Source: a virus
Strand: one strand, 5' to 3'
Virus record (IMG/VR): IMGVR_UViG_3300050821_006855
Location: 1-34,579 of that record
Length of the DNA stretch: 34,579 bases
Under the pieces are notes generated by a model. It saw nothing but the letters and a program-made list of their open reading frames with translations, ran no database searches and had not been told where the DNA came from. The first letter of the stretch is position 1; each line of letters begins with the position of its first letter. Position numbers and translations under genes: made by a program. Below, one piece after another: positions 26,920 to 34,579 of this stretch.

Positions 26920-28710
26920 TCAGATTTCCGGTAAAGTTTCGGCTCCTTCTTCTTCTTCAAGTGCACCGCCCGGCCGGAAGAGACAACCATCTGCGCTAAC
27001 TGCCGCCGCATTGGCTGGCGTATTAGTAGTTACATAAGACAACGGTGGCGCTCCGGAATTTTGTAATGACGAAAGGATGTTTAAAAAAACATCTTGAACC
27101 GGTGTATTTACGCTAATGAATGATTGGTCACCATAGAAACTCGCATGGGAAGCATTTTGAGAAATGCCACCTTGGGCATTGTAGAAACTTTCGGTTCCGG
27201 AAAAAGTCAAGGAAGCGCCCGAGGTAAGGAAAAGACCAGCGCCAGCGTTTCCACAAGTTCGGGTTGAACTAATGACCAAAGCAGAACCGAGAAGCCACAA
27301 ACCGCGCCGCAAATTGATATTAATAAATGAATTGACTATCTCGCCATCAGCCAAAAAATACGCGCCATCCGAATTCCGACTACTGTAACAATTATCTAGC
27401 CGCAAATAACCAGAGCCGCTATTGATGAATCCTTGACTAACATTGCTCGGATCGGTCCATGCAGAAACGCCGACTTGACGAAATTGAGCGACGCCGACGC
27501 TATTATTTATTCCGTTAATGATGGTTGTGCCGCTTGCGGTCCCGACCACCGCAAAATTGGCTAGTAACAATAGACCATTGCCGCGAATTGAAATGCCGCG
27601 AATCCCTGGGCCGAATGTTAAAACGCTTGTGAGCGGGAAAACATTTCCGGTTACTCCGGTGAAAGCCAACCAACCGGCGCGACCGGTTGCATATTCAAGT
27701 TCGGTATTACTTGGCCGAGCAGTAATCTGCCAAACACCGCTAGCCGTGGCACCTTGCGCATTGGCGGTGACAAGGCTAAGTTGTACCCCGATAAAATCGC
27801 CAACCGCTAATCCATCGAAAGCGCCCGCGGCACCAGTTAATCTAATGACGCCGCCGCTAGGGTTAGTAACCGAAGCGACCGCGCGCGTTGTGCCAAGTGT
27901 CCCGATGATTTGGATTCGATCACTGTTCGGATGAGTAATTGTGATGGGACTAGCAGAAAGATAAACGCCGGAATCAACATGAATAGTGGCAGTTCGTTCC
28001 GGTGGAATACTGATTGGTGTTAAATAATCGAGGGCATTTGGAATACTGGAAAAGTTAGGGAATACATCGAGATTGCCGAGCGCCACATATAAATCGAGAT
28101 CAATTGCCAAAACTCTTTGGGCGATTTCAACCGAAAATGGATCAAGCGGGTTCTCCGTTAGTTCAATCCCGAAACCGGCTACAGCTCGTTTGAACCTGAG
28201 GGTGTTCCCAATCTTTTCTCTAAACCAGCCAGGCCCCACGGTTTCAGCACCGATATTCTCAACCAGGATATCGCCACTTGTGCCAATAACCACCGTGACA
28301 TTGGGCGCCCGATCGATCACCACTTTGACCTTGAAAGCGTGAATGGATTCCACCGCCGGGTCGACATTATCCGCACCCGTCGCCAAGACGTTGGCCACCG
28401 AATAGAGCCGGTCGGGCTCGGCCCCGATATGAGCCATAACCCCGAGCTCGCACAGCTCGAAAGCGTTCGGCGCCTGGCTCGAATTAAAGGCCGCATCAAC
28501 TAACAAAATTCCGTCACCCTGGTCGACTTGCTGAATGATCCCGATATTCATTTCGGGACTAAAGAGCTCGGTCCTCGGCCAAAGGTCGGCCGGCGCGTTC
28601 GCCCGACCACTCCCGATGACCACGCCGGTAATCGTCAGGTTCTCGCCGGCATTGGCTCGGCCTAACATGTCGCGGCCGGCGTTCGTAAATTCTTGGCGGT
28701 TAATGCTCAT
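26920..28710 (-). CDS. Tail fibre protein with P2 gpH-like N-terminus and beta-helix body
   Basis: This 596-residue protein's N-terminal 150 residues are of the P2 gpH/Mu S attachment type: 'FTNAGRDMLGRANAGENLTITGVVIGSG', 'FNSSQAPNAFELCELGVMAHIG' and 'FKVKVVIDRA' (each a piece). This is the baseplate-attached end. The remaining part is a right-handed beta-helix-like region rich in short strands and Asn/Ser/Gly turns (RGISIRGNGLLLL; TTIINGINNS), ending in an acidic tail (LEEEEGAETLPEI). ATG 28710 makes ATGA with gpI, so the longer frame is rejected. It belongs to the fibre module that also includes the paralogues and probably the sulfatase. Confidence 0.88.
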   Translation of the reverse strand: MSINRQEFTNAGRDMLGRANAGENLTITGVVIGSGRANAPADLWPRTELFSPEMNIGIIQQVDQGDGILLVDAAFNSSQAPNAFELCELGVMAHIGAEPDRLYSVANVLATGADNVDPAVESIHAFKVKVVIDRAPNVTVVIGTSGDILVENIGAETVGPGWFREKIGNTLRFKRAVAGFGIELTENPLDPFSVEIAQRVLAIDLDLYVALGNLDVFPNFSSIPNALDYLTPISIPPERTATIHVDSGVYLSASPITITHPNSDRIQIIGTLGTTRAVASVTNPSGGVIRLTGAAGAFDGLAVGDFIGVQLSLVTANAQGATASGVWQITARPSNTELEYATGRAGWLAFTGVTGNVFPLTSVLTFGPGIRGISIRGNGLLLLANFAVVGTASGTTIINGINNSVGVAQFRQVGVSAWTDPSNVSQGFINSGSGYLRLDNCYSSRNSDGAYFLADGEIVNSFININLRRGLWLLGSALVISSTRTCGNAGAGLFLTSGASLTFSGTESFYNAQGGISQNASHASFYGDQSFISVNTPVQDVFLNILSSLQNSGAPPLSYVTTNTPANAAAVSADGCLFRPGGALEEEEGAETLPEI

Positions 28711-29354
28711 AAATTCCAAGGCGGCGGCGGCGCCTCGCTCGTGACATATTTCCAGGTTAAACTTGCCGCGCCCCACCAAATTTCTAGATCACTTCGGCGC
28801 GCTCGGATGATTCCCTCGGACCATCGCGTTAGCGGTTTGTAAGCTTGGACAATTTGCGCAACCCGTTGCTCGGCCTCGGGATTAACTACGTCTTGGTCAA
28901 TAATAATCCGGAACCGATAGCGATCGTGCCAAGTGCCGGCGCCGCCAGGATCGTCGATTGGATAGTTTGGCGGAACCGGGTTGGTTTTATATTCAAACCA
29001 TTCCTGCACAACGGCCGAGCTGGGCGGGAAAAACTGATCGCAAACATCTTGAATCAATTGCACCGTGCCTTTGCGGGTGTGCCAATCTAGGCTCGCTTTA
29101 ATCACCAGTTGCTTTAGTGCTACGGGTGCGGCCGCGTCATAGAAATCGACATGGAATTGCCAGGCCAACAAATCCAAAAGCTTGTGATCGGTGATTTGAT
29201 CGATCGCCGGCAAAATTATCGTTTGGGAAATGTCATCGATTAGTTCTCGAAATTGCCGGTCGAGCGCTTCGCAAACCGCCTGGACATTAACGTCATCCGC
29301 GATCGATGGCGGGCACGCATCAATTAACCGGCTTTCTCTGATTGGCACGCTCAT
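28707..29354 (-). CDS. I: Tail protein I (gpI)
   Basis: This 215-residue protein is of the P2 gpI family, a baseplate component linking gpJ to the tail fibre. The visible pattern is 'RLIDACPPSIADD', then 'LLDLLAWQFHVDFYD', the 'LAWqf.vdfyd' signature, 'SLDWHTRKGTVQLIQDVC' and 'YRFRIIID' followed by an 'AYKPLTRWSEGI' segment near the C-terminus. ATG 29354 is preferred over TTG 29372 because the extra residues overlap gpJ. It lies directly after gpJ and before the fibre, as in P2. Confidence 0.9.
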   Translation of the reverse strand: MSVPIRESRLIDACPPSIADDVNVQAVCEALDRQFRELIDDISQTIILPAIDQITDHKLLDLLAWQFHVDFYDAAAPVALKQLVIKASLDWHTRKGTVQLIQDVCDQFFPPSSAVVQEWFEYKTNPVPPNYPIDDPGGAGTWHDRYRFRIIIDQDVVNPEAEQRVAQIVQAYKPLTRWSEGIIRARRSDLEIWWGAASLTWKYVTSEAPPPPWNL

Positions 29355-29358
29355 TTTT

Positions 29359-30582
29359 TTAGGGATCCTCAAATCCGCGGAACGTCACGACTTTTTGGTC
29401 CGGATCATTTACGGCCAACTGATTGTAGGCAAGGTCTTGATAAGCCGGGATCACCGGCACGAAAGCCCCGGGCGCCGAACCGGTCCCGGCAACTCGTTTC
29501 GCACCGGCCTGGATCACGCGCCGCACCAATTCATCGGGAATAATGTCGGCGCCGATCGCGCCGCGTTCCCATAGAATCCAATCGTCAACCGCCTGGTCAA
29601 CCTTTTGCTGAATTTCGGCGATCACGATTTCGTTTTCCCGCAAGGCCCACCAATCCAACCCGATCGGATAAAGAACCTCTTGAGGCGTGAACACGCTCAC
29701 GTAATCGGCCACCGGCCGCTTGTCGCGCGGATTGCAAGCCGCTAAGACCGCGGCCAAAACTTCCGGCGGCGGGATTTGGCCACCGCGCAAGAGCGGATAA
29801 AGATGCGCCTCGCCGGCGATCGCGGGCGCCGAATACACCACACATTGGATAATGTCCGGGTGTGCCCGCAAAGCCCAATAGCGATAAGCATCCTCGGGCC
29901 CGCAGGTCGAAAAGCTTTCGGGCGTTAGCCACGTTCGATATCGATAGCGATCGTCGGCCTCATCGTCAGCGCCGCCAGCGGTTTCAGAGATATTCCTAAC
30001 ATTGACGCCGAAAGGTTGATTCCAGTTGACCAGGGCCGAAACCTGGCCCGGGACGTAGCCGTTACCAACTCGGCCAATGGTCAAGCATTCCGCCGGGCTC
30101 GAACCGCTTTGCTCTCCCGCTGGAATGATAATCGTTTCAGTTGTCTCAAAAACCAGTTCGTTAATTGTCGAGGCTTGGGCGCCTGGCGTGATCACCGTAT
30201 CAACCGTCATGGTCGCGGTTAAGGTGAATTCGAGCGTGGTCTTTGCGGCTTGCGCCGGCACCCGATCGGCCCGCGGCCCGTAGAGCGCGGCCAACTCGGT
30301 TAAGAAATCGCCGACCGAATACTTGAGCAAATTCATTTTGCACCCCTGATCGATCAAAACGCGCAATTGCACGATCAATTGGCAAACGGTCAAAATCAGC
30401 ATTCGGATCGGATCGGCCGGCGCGAGGGTCTTGGCAATGTTAGTTAAGGCCAAATACGCCGTTTGATAATCGGCGATCGCCTCGGCCTTGATGAGCGCGG
30501 GATCTTTCACCGCGAACTCGACATCGGGCACGTGCGCCAGGCTCGGCGGGTAGGTAGGCTGATATATGGGCCCGTTGCTCAT
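29359..30582 (-). CDS. J: Baseplate assembly protein J (gpJ)
   Basis: This 407-residue protein is of the P2 gpJ/Mu gp47 family, forming the baseplate wedge rim. Family segments are 'LLKYSVGDFLTELAALYG' (about 102-119), 'ITPGAQASTINELVFETTE', 'ISETAGGADDEADDRYRYR' and 'RAHPDIIQCVVYSAP'. The 'GGADdE.ddryR.R' loop is diagnostic. Start ATG 30582 shares one base with the stop of the gp25-like gene (TGATG). It sits between gpW/gp25 and gpI as in P2. Confidence 0.93.
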   Translation of the reverse strand: MSNGPIYQPTYPPSLAHVPDVEFAVKDPALIKAEAIADYQTAYLALTNIAKTLAPADPIRMLILTVCQLIVQLRVLIDQGCKMNLLKYSVGDFLTELAALYGPRADRVPAQAAKTTLEFTLTATMTVDTVITPGAQASTINELVFETTETIIIPAGEQSGSSPAECLTIGRVGNGYVPGQVSALVNWNQPFGVNVRNISETAGGADDEADDRYRYRTWLTPESFSTCGPEDAYRYWALRAHPDIIQCVVYSAPAIAGEAHLYPLLRGGQIPPPEVLAAVLAACNPRDKRPVADYVSVFTPQEVLYPIGLDWWALRENEIVIAEIQQKVDQAVDDWILWERGAIGADIIPDELVRRVIQAGAKRVAGTGSAPGAFVPVIPAYQDLAYNQLAVNDPDQKVVTFRGFEDP

Positions 30583-30977
30583 CAGTAGGAATAGCTCGGT
30601 TGCGATGAATAAGGGGTCCGGGTGCCATAGATCACGTTGCGGATCCCGAGCTTGATACTTGGCACCAGGCGGCCGTTTTCGGCATCGCCGGCAAAACTCA
30701 CATCGAGAATCTCAACTCGGTTTTCCCAAAAATGGATCACCTCTAAAATCTCGGCTACCAAGAGTTCGGGCGCCTGGTCAATCGGTGCGTCGATTACGTT
30801 GGATTCAAAGCCCATCAGGCGCTCGAGCGGAACAGAGAATTTCGGGGTCAACATCAGCCGATAAACATTTTGCAGTATTTCGAGCTCGCCGGCGGCGCCG
30901 AAATCAATCACCGCCAGGTCGGCCATCGTGTAGGGGTAGGGTTGGCCGTTGGGATCGATAAAATTGATATCTGGCAT
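30582..30977 (-). CDS. W: Baseplate wedge protein W (gp25-like)
   Basis: This 131-residue protein is of the GPW/gp25 family, with weak lysozyme ancestry. It shows 'LEILQNVYRLMLTPKFSVPLERLMG' (pieces: EILQNVYRLMLT and GFESNVIDAPID), then 'LVAEILEVIHFWENRVEILDV', 'RVPSIKL'-like strands and 'RNVIYGTRTPY'. It forms the baseplate wedge core beside gpJ. Start and stop couple tightly to gpU (1-bp gap) and gpJ. Confidence 0.9.
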   Translation of the reverse strand: MPDINFIDPNGQPYPYTMADLAVIDFGAAGELEILQNVYRLMLTPKFSVPLERLMGFESNVIDAPIDQAPELLVAEILEVIHFWENRVEILDVSFAGDAENGRLVPSIKLGIRNVIYGTRTPYSSQPSYSY

Positions 30978-30978
30978 T

Positions 30979-31440
30979 TTATCCCCTCATTAAAAGCGGT
31001 TCGTACTCCGTAAAGGAAAGATCGAGCTCGACTCGCAACGGTGTCCCGTCTTTAAACCATTGGGTTTGCGCTTCGTCGAGCGATCGCAAAACGAACATGC
31101 TTGCTCGCGGGCCCATGGGTTTGCCGGCTAAAAGCAAAGTCGCGGCCAAAGCGTTGCGCTCATAAAATTGCAGTTGCGAAATGATCGGTCGCGGATCGCC
31201 GCAGGCATTCGCGTCCAAACACATTTTTATATCAAGTTTGATCAACTCCGGCCCACCGTATTCGGTGCGCGGTTTGTTTAACCAAACCCCGTGATCCTCG
31301 TAACGGCCGGCCTCGCTCCGGGTCACTTCATAAAATGTCTGAAAGCGCCCAAGCACTCTGCCGAAAAGGAAACTCCCAAATATGCCGACCGTGCCCATGT
31401 TATGCGTCGTGCTTTCCGATTCGGTCCTCGTGTTCGCCAT
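30979..31440 (-). CDS. U: Tail protein U (gpU)
   Basis: This 153-residue protein is of the P2 gpU family: 'GIFGSFLFGRVLGRFQTFYEVTR' (pieces GIFGSFLFGRV and RFQTFYEVTR), 'TEYGGPELIKLDIKM', 'LLLAGKPMGPRASMFVLRSLDE' and 'QTQWFKDGTPLRVELDLSFTEY'. The 'tf...G.p....f.L.l.eY' ending is typical. In P2 this gene lies after the tape measure, but here it lies between gpV and gpW/gp25. It overlaps gpV by 41 bp. Confidence 0.85.
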   Translation of the reverse strand: MANTRTESESTTHNMGTVGIFGSFLFGRVLGRFQTFYEVTRSEAGRYEDHGVWLNKPRTEYGGPELIKLDIKMCLDANACGDPRPIISQLQFYERNALAATLLLAGKPMGPRASMFVLRSLDEAQTQWFKDGTPLRVELDLSFTEYEPLLMRG

Positions 31441-32029
31441 CGAGTTGCAGCATGTCGCCGTTTGCCAGAATCCGGATCCGCGGGCCGCCGCCGCCGGTTT
31501 CCAAAAGGATTTCGCCGCCGGCCCGTAAGGTAATATCGCCGGCCGATTCTAACCTAACATCGGCGGCACTCTTCACCGTGACCGGGCCCTCGGCCTCGAT
31601 ATTCGCCGGCCCCATGGTCTTAATGTTCACCGGTCCTTTGAAATCAACTAGGAGGTCACCGGTTGCCGGATCCACAATCACAAAAGAACCATCATCAATT
31701 TGGATCCCAACTTGATCAACGGTGATGCCATCCGGCGGCGGATTGGTCGGCGTGTAAATGGCGGCCGTGACAACCCCGTCCTCGATCGAATTGCCCAAAT
31801 GATTAATGAGCACCTCTTGGCCAATCCGAAAACATGAAACCGTCCGCATCCCACCGGCGCCAGGTTGAGCGACAGGCAACCATTTGGTAATCAGGTTTTG
31901 GCGATCGGGACAAATCACGCGAACATAAACCCCGGTCTTATCTTTCTTGCGCTCAACTACGCGGCCGACTCGGTTCAAGTTTTTGACCAGGCCATCAGAA
32001 TCGCGGCGCTTTCGATCGGAAAGTTGCAT
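31400..32029 (-). CDS. V: Baseplate spike protein V (gpV)
   Basis: This 209-residue protein is of the P2 gpV/Mu gp45 family, the membrane-puncturing spike. An N-terminal OB-like domain has 'NLNRVGRVVERKKDKTGVYVRV', 'WLPVAQPGAGG' and 'CFRIGQEVLINHLGN'. It is followed by a repetitive beta-helix stalk with period-like 'GPVNIKTMGPANIEAEGPVTVKSAADVRLESAGDITLRAGGEI' segments (short pieces only) and an apical 'HEDRIGKHDA'. The final acidic/His residues may bind metal at the tip. It is coupled to gpD upstream. Confidence 0.88.
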   Translation of the reverse strand: MQLSDRKRRDSDGLVKNLNRVGRVVERKKDKTGVYVRVICPDRQNLITKWLPVAQPGAGGMRTVSCFRIGQEVLINHLGNSIEDGVVTAAIYTPTNPPPDGITVDQVGIQIDDGSFVIVDPATGDLLVDFKGPVNIKTMGPANIEAEGPVTVKSAADVRLESAGDITLRAGGEILLETGGGGPRIRILANGDMLQLDGEHEDRIGKHDA

Positions 32030-32035
32030 AAAAGA

Positions 32036-33196
32036 TTAATAGCCTTTGCTGGCAAGCTCCCGGTGCAATGAATAACTGCTTAGGTAAGGCGGGGTTTTGT
32101 GGGTCACCTTTTCCAAAAAGTAAATCCCATCAAAGGCGCCCCAATTCTCGAGCGCGACCGTTAAACCGCTTTCAGCCGCCGGGTTTCCGATCACCTCAAA
32201 TTGTGCGGTATCCCGGTGTTTGTTAGCTTCGCGCAAAGCCGCCTTAGCTTTCTTGGTGCCCTTGGCTTGCAGGCCGGCGCCTTTGCCGGCGTTCTTATCG
32301 GGCCGATTATCGTAATAATCCGCATCGGCCAAAGGTGGCGGATCGGCGAGCGTGCCAGGCGAAACAAAAGGCGCCCGCGGATCCGGCAAAAGGTCCGGAT
32401 CACTTTTCGGGTTATCGTAAGAGCGAATCTTGCGCGCGTTTTTGAGTTTGGGATCATTGTCGACCGCCTTGGCTTTGGTTAGCTTGCCGGTTTCCGGATC
32501 CAAAAATTCGACCTCGGATTCTTTGGCCGTGTCGGCCGTCTTAGTGTCGAAACTCCAACCCAAGATTTCGTCGGATCCGTACCGCAAGGTAAACGCCGGC
32601 GGCCGCTGTTCGTACTCGGCCTCGGCAAAAATCTTTATCTGGTTGCGTTTGATTTTTATGATCAGCCCGGCCTCTTTGCATTGAGCATCTAAAAACTCGA
32701 GGTCGGTTTGGTCGTTCTGATCGATCCTCTTGAATCTCGGGTTCTCTTGGGTATCCCAATTAATTTCGAGCTCGTTGGCACCCGAGATATCCTCGGCAAT
32801 TTGGCGCAACGTTTTGCCTTCCCAAGCGCGCACCTTATTTTCGCCTTTGGCCGTGACGCTGATCGGGATCGAGTTGCCTTTAATCGAAACGGTATTCGGC
32901 GGACCCTTATGCGATATCGCATCGATTTGGAAGGTGCCGCAATCCAGCCGTTGCACCGCACCAGGCCAAGGGAAATGCAACGGTAAAATTGCCGCATCGA
33001 TTGTGACCGAACCTTTGGCCGGGAAAGAATCTTTGATCCATTGGCGTTCGATATCCTGCAACTCGATTTGCAGGTCATCGGCCTGGCCGAGATTGTCCGA
33101 ATAGGAAAAAGACAACATATCGGGTGCAAGCTCGGGATAATAGTCGCGGCCATCGATTAGGAGTGAAACGCGGGCATGTCGAACAGGCGTAATCAT
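32036..33196 (-). CDS. D: Late control protein D / baseplate hub (gpD)
   Basis: This 386-residue protein is of the P2 gpD (gp27-like hub) family. It shows 'LLIDGRDYYPELAPDMLSFSYSDN', then 'GQADDLQIELQDIERQWI', 'WEGKTLRQIAEDIS', 'TDLEFLDAQCKEAGL' and a C-terminal 'LENWGAFDGIYFLEKVTH' with 'YSLHREL'. It forms the trimeric hub that carries the gpV spike. It starts 1 bp after the gpX stop. Confidence 0.9.
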   Translation of the reverse strand: MITPVRHARVSLLIDGRDYYPELAPDMLSFSYSDNLGQADDLQIELQDIERQWIKDSFPAKGSVTIDAAILPLHFPWPGAVQRLDCGTFQIDAISHKGPPNTVSIKGNSIPISVTAKGENKVRAWEGKTLRQIAEDISGANELEINWDTQENPRFKRIDQNDQTDLEFLDAQCKEAGLIIKIKRNQIKIFAEAEYEQRPPAFTLRYGSDEILGWSFDTKTADTAKESEVEFLDPETGKLTKAKAVDNDPKLKNARKIRSYDNPKSDPDLLPDPRAPFVSPGTLADPPPLADADYYDNRPDKNAGKGAGLQAKGTKKAKAALREANKHRDTAQFEVIGNPAAESGLTVALENWGAFDGIYFLEKVTHKTPPYLSSYSLHRELASKGY

Positions 33197-33197
33197 G

Positions 33198-33407
33198 TCA
33201 CGTCCAAGGGATCCGCGGGTTGGCAGTTCTGGCCGGCGGCTCGGGAATGTTCAAAACCAAATTTGCACTCAATTGCTTCAAATTTGCGTAAGCCAAATTC
33301 GCCTCGAGGACGATATGCATTAGGTGATCGTCGCCGGGCTTTTGGCCGTATTGGATGCATGCGACCAGATCCCACCAATCGCCGGAATTTGTTCGGCACG
33401 TTTTCAC
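33198..33407 (-). CDS. X: Tail protein X (gpX), LysM-like
   Basis: This 69-residue protein is of the P2 gpX/LysM-type family: 'SGDWWDLVACIQYGQ' (the 'Gd..DliA...YG' start), 'HIVLEANLAYANL' (the 'vleaN..la' centre) and 'LVLNIPEPP' (the '..i.lP' end). GTG at 33407 is the likely start. It precedes gpD exactly as in P2, which gives good support despite the short length. Confidence 0.82.
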   Translation of the reverse strand: MKTCRTNSGDWWDLVACIQYGQKPGDDHLMHIVLEANLAYANLKQLSANLVLNIPEPPARTANPRIPWT

Positions 33408-33484
33408 CTACTGTTCAAAAGAGAAGCTTCCGATTCGTTTAGTTTGGGTTTTCTTTGGCGGCGCCGGCATGAAATTAAATGCTC

Positions 33485-33844
33485 CTATGGTAACGGGACG
33501 GGAATGCTCGGCACGATCTTCATTCCACTGGGAGCGGCCGGCACGCCCTTTTGGAACGTGAAAGGGGGGGCGCTCTGCGGGCTCTCCAGACCATAACCGT
33601 TTACGGCCGCAGCCGTAACGCTGTAAGTGTTGTTCCCGAGCGGCGCCAAATCGTAAAACATATATTGCAAGCCGCTCGTGCCAATTTGGGCTTGAATCGT
33701 CACCGGATTAGTCGCGACTCCAGTGATGACAAAGGAAACCACATTTAGGTTTGCATCCGCATTGGTCGGGTACGGATCACAAGTTAGGTACGGTGCAGCA
33801 AAGGCCTTGCCGAGCAGACAAAGCAAAATCAATAGTGCTTTCAT
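33485..33844 (-). CDS. Secreted beta-sandwich protein of tail operon, unknown function
   Basis: This 119-residue protein has a signal peptide MKALLILLCLLGKAFA-APY, a charged start followed by a Leu-rich core and an AxA cleavage site. The mature domain has 'PYLTCDPYP', 'SFVITG...NPVTIQ' and 'YDLAPLGNNTYSVTAAAVNGYGLESPQSAPPFTF' (shown in pieces), an Ig/FN3-like ending. Similar signal-peptide proteins ('CDPYP ... G.y.v.a.A.n..G.ES..S.PF.F') occur in many phages. A secreted phage protein inside the tail operon could modify the host envelope or block superinfection; it is not a canonical structural part. Confidence 0.75.
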   Translation of the reverse strand: MKALLILLCLLGKAFAAPYLTCDPYPTNADANLNVVSFVITGVATNPVTIQAQIGTSGLQYMFYDLAPLGNNTYSVTAAAVNGYGLESPQSAPPFTFQKGVPAAPSGMKIVPSIPVPLP

Positions 33845-33859
33845 TTTTTTTAGCGGGGT

Positions 33860-34579
33860 TCAACTAAAGGCCAAACGTCTTTCTTGCTCTTGGGCTTGGG
33901 TGAACTTGGCTAGAAAATCGTCGGCCAGGTTGCGCAAGGATCGGTCAAGTTCGGTCACGGTTTCGCGAGTCGCATTGCCGGCAATCGAAATGTTCGGCGC
34001 AAAGTTGAGGGTCGATCGGCCGCCGCCGATCGCGCCGGCGCCGGCTCCCCCGCCTATTGCGGCCGCGGCGGCCCCTAGTAGCCCCTGTGAGCGCGCGGAA
34101 CGGTTTAATGGAATCACCGCCTCGGGCGTGCCGGCCTCGGCAATCTGGCGGATCGCCGGCCGCGTAAAGATGCCACCGTATTGGGCGCCCTCGGGTTTTT
34201 GCCACGGCATTCGTGGCATTTTGAATTCGGGAAATTTGAAGTTCGTAAATGCGCTAACCAGATCGTCCCAAACTTTTTTGATGGCATTAAAAGCGTCTAA
34301 GAACGGTTTCTTGATTGCCTCGGCCACTTTATCGATGGCCGCTTTGACGGCCGCCTCGGCGCCCGAAAAGATTTCGGGCAACTTGTCCCAAACGGCCTTG
34401 GCCGCTTGATAGCCTTTGTCAAAACCGGCTTTCATATCATCGCCGATTTTCGTTAAGGCCGGCCCGGCCGCGTCCCAAACCCCTTTGATCCAATTGAAAG
34501 CGTCACCGATCTTGCGGATCACCTTCGCGGTGCCCTCGATCAGCGCCGCAAATTCCTCAATTGTTTGGATGATTTCGCC
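33860..34579 (-). CDS. Tail tape measure protein, C-terminal part (partial)
   Basis: The frame runs off the right edge; the last 239 residues are visible. They contain long amphipathic helices (AVWDKLPEIFSGAEAAVKAA, FLDAFNAIKKVWDDLVSAF) followed by 'RQIAEAGTPEAVIPLNRS', the 'AEaGpEaViPL' motif typical of tape measure C-termini. A Gly/Ala-rich stretch (AAAAIGGGAGAGAIGGG) and a final coiled region (LRNLADDFLAKFTQAQEQE) follow. It controls tail length and is probably injected with the DNA. The N-terminus lies beyond the window. Confidence 0.88.
   Translation of the reverse strand, partial: GEIIQTIEEFAALIEGTAKVIRKIGDAFNWIKGVWDAAGPALTKIGDDMKAGFDKGYQAAKAVWDKLPEIFSGAEAAVKAAIDKVAEAIKKPFLDAFNAIKKVWDDLVSAFTNFKFPEFKMPRMPWQKPEGAQYGGIFTRPAIRQIAEAGTPEAVIPLNRSARSQGLLGAAAAAIGGGAGAGAIGGGRSTLNFAPNISIAGNATRETVTELDRSLRNLADDFLAKFTQAQEQERRLAFS

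Noticed and set aside
1-34579. Integrated prophage with attL or attR in the window
   Set aside because: Phage genes lie on both sides of the tRNA fragment in continuous P2-like order and no host genes are seen.
1-34579. CRISPR arrays or transposons
   Set aside because: No regularly spaced long repeats and no transposase motifs were found.

Overview
The window is most of the genome of a temperate, contractile-tailed (P2/Mu-like myovirus) phage. The evidence is a GpA-family terminase, a lambda-type portal, a protease-capsid fusion, and a near-complete P2-style baseplate set (gpX, gpD, gpV, gpU, gpW/gp25, gpJ, gpI). It also carries a tyrosine integrase, a repressor module and an attachment site. 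Base composition is moderately GC-rich. The integrase resembles those I associate with Verrucomicrobiota/Planctomycetota (an NxLR box in place of HxLR), and the phage carries a formylglycine-type sulfatase. A host in the PVC group is therefore plausible but unproven. No host chromosomal genes are visible.

Layout, read along the minus strand, which carries nearly all genes. The right edge (34579) starts inside the tape measure protein. It is followed by a secreted protein, the baseplate/spike genes (33407-28707), a beta-helical tail fibre, two paralogous fibre-like proteins, three small proteins and a large sulfatase with a tail-fibre-like N-terminus (24244-22280). Next is a plus-strand cluster with a GH46-like lysin (21139-22244). 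Then come attP, which is the 3' half of a tRNA-Gln flanked by repeated integrase-arm-like sites (20794-21063), and the integrase (20582-19377). A divergent control region follows, with an XRE repressor on plus and HTH genes on minus (19198-17738). The early operon encodes a VRR-NUC nuclease, a Sak4-like recombinase, an SSB with a DIPF tail, a DEDD exonuclease, a Toprim primase and a RepA-like helicase. After a strong 74-nt hairpin come a vWA protein, a Lar-like zinc protein and several small unknowns. Last are TerS, TerL, a plus-strand moron-like gene, connector, portal, protease-capsid and head-tail joining genes to the left edge (1). If the molecule is circular, sheath and tube genes should lie between position 1 and position 34579, just outside the window.

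Because phage genes flank the tRNA-Gln fragment on both sides in normal P2-like order, it reads as attP of an unintegrated phage genome rather than as a prophage boundary. Replication probably uses primase, helicase and the SSB/Sak4 recombination set. Lysogeny is controlled by the 18723-19198 module and the integrase. Packaging probably starts at a cos-like gap upstream of TerS.

The most unusual component is the sulfatase. It has a fibre-type N-terminal module, a proline-rich repeated linker and a full catalytic domain, and it lies at the end of the tail operon. This suggests a virion-borne enzyme acting on sulfated host surface polysaccharide. Small genes are packed with ATGA-type stop/start overlaps, which I used to choose many starts. 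All functional calls come from reading motifs by eye, with no database search.
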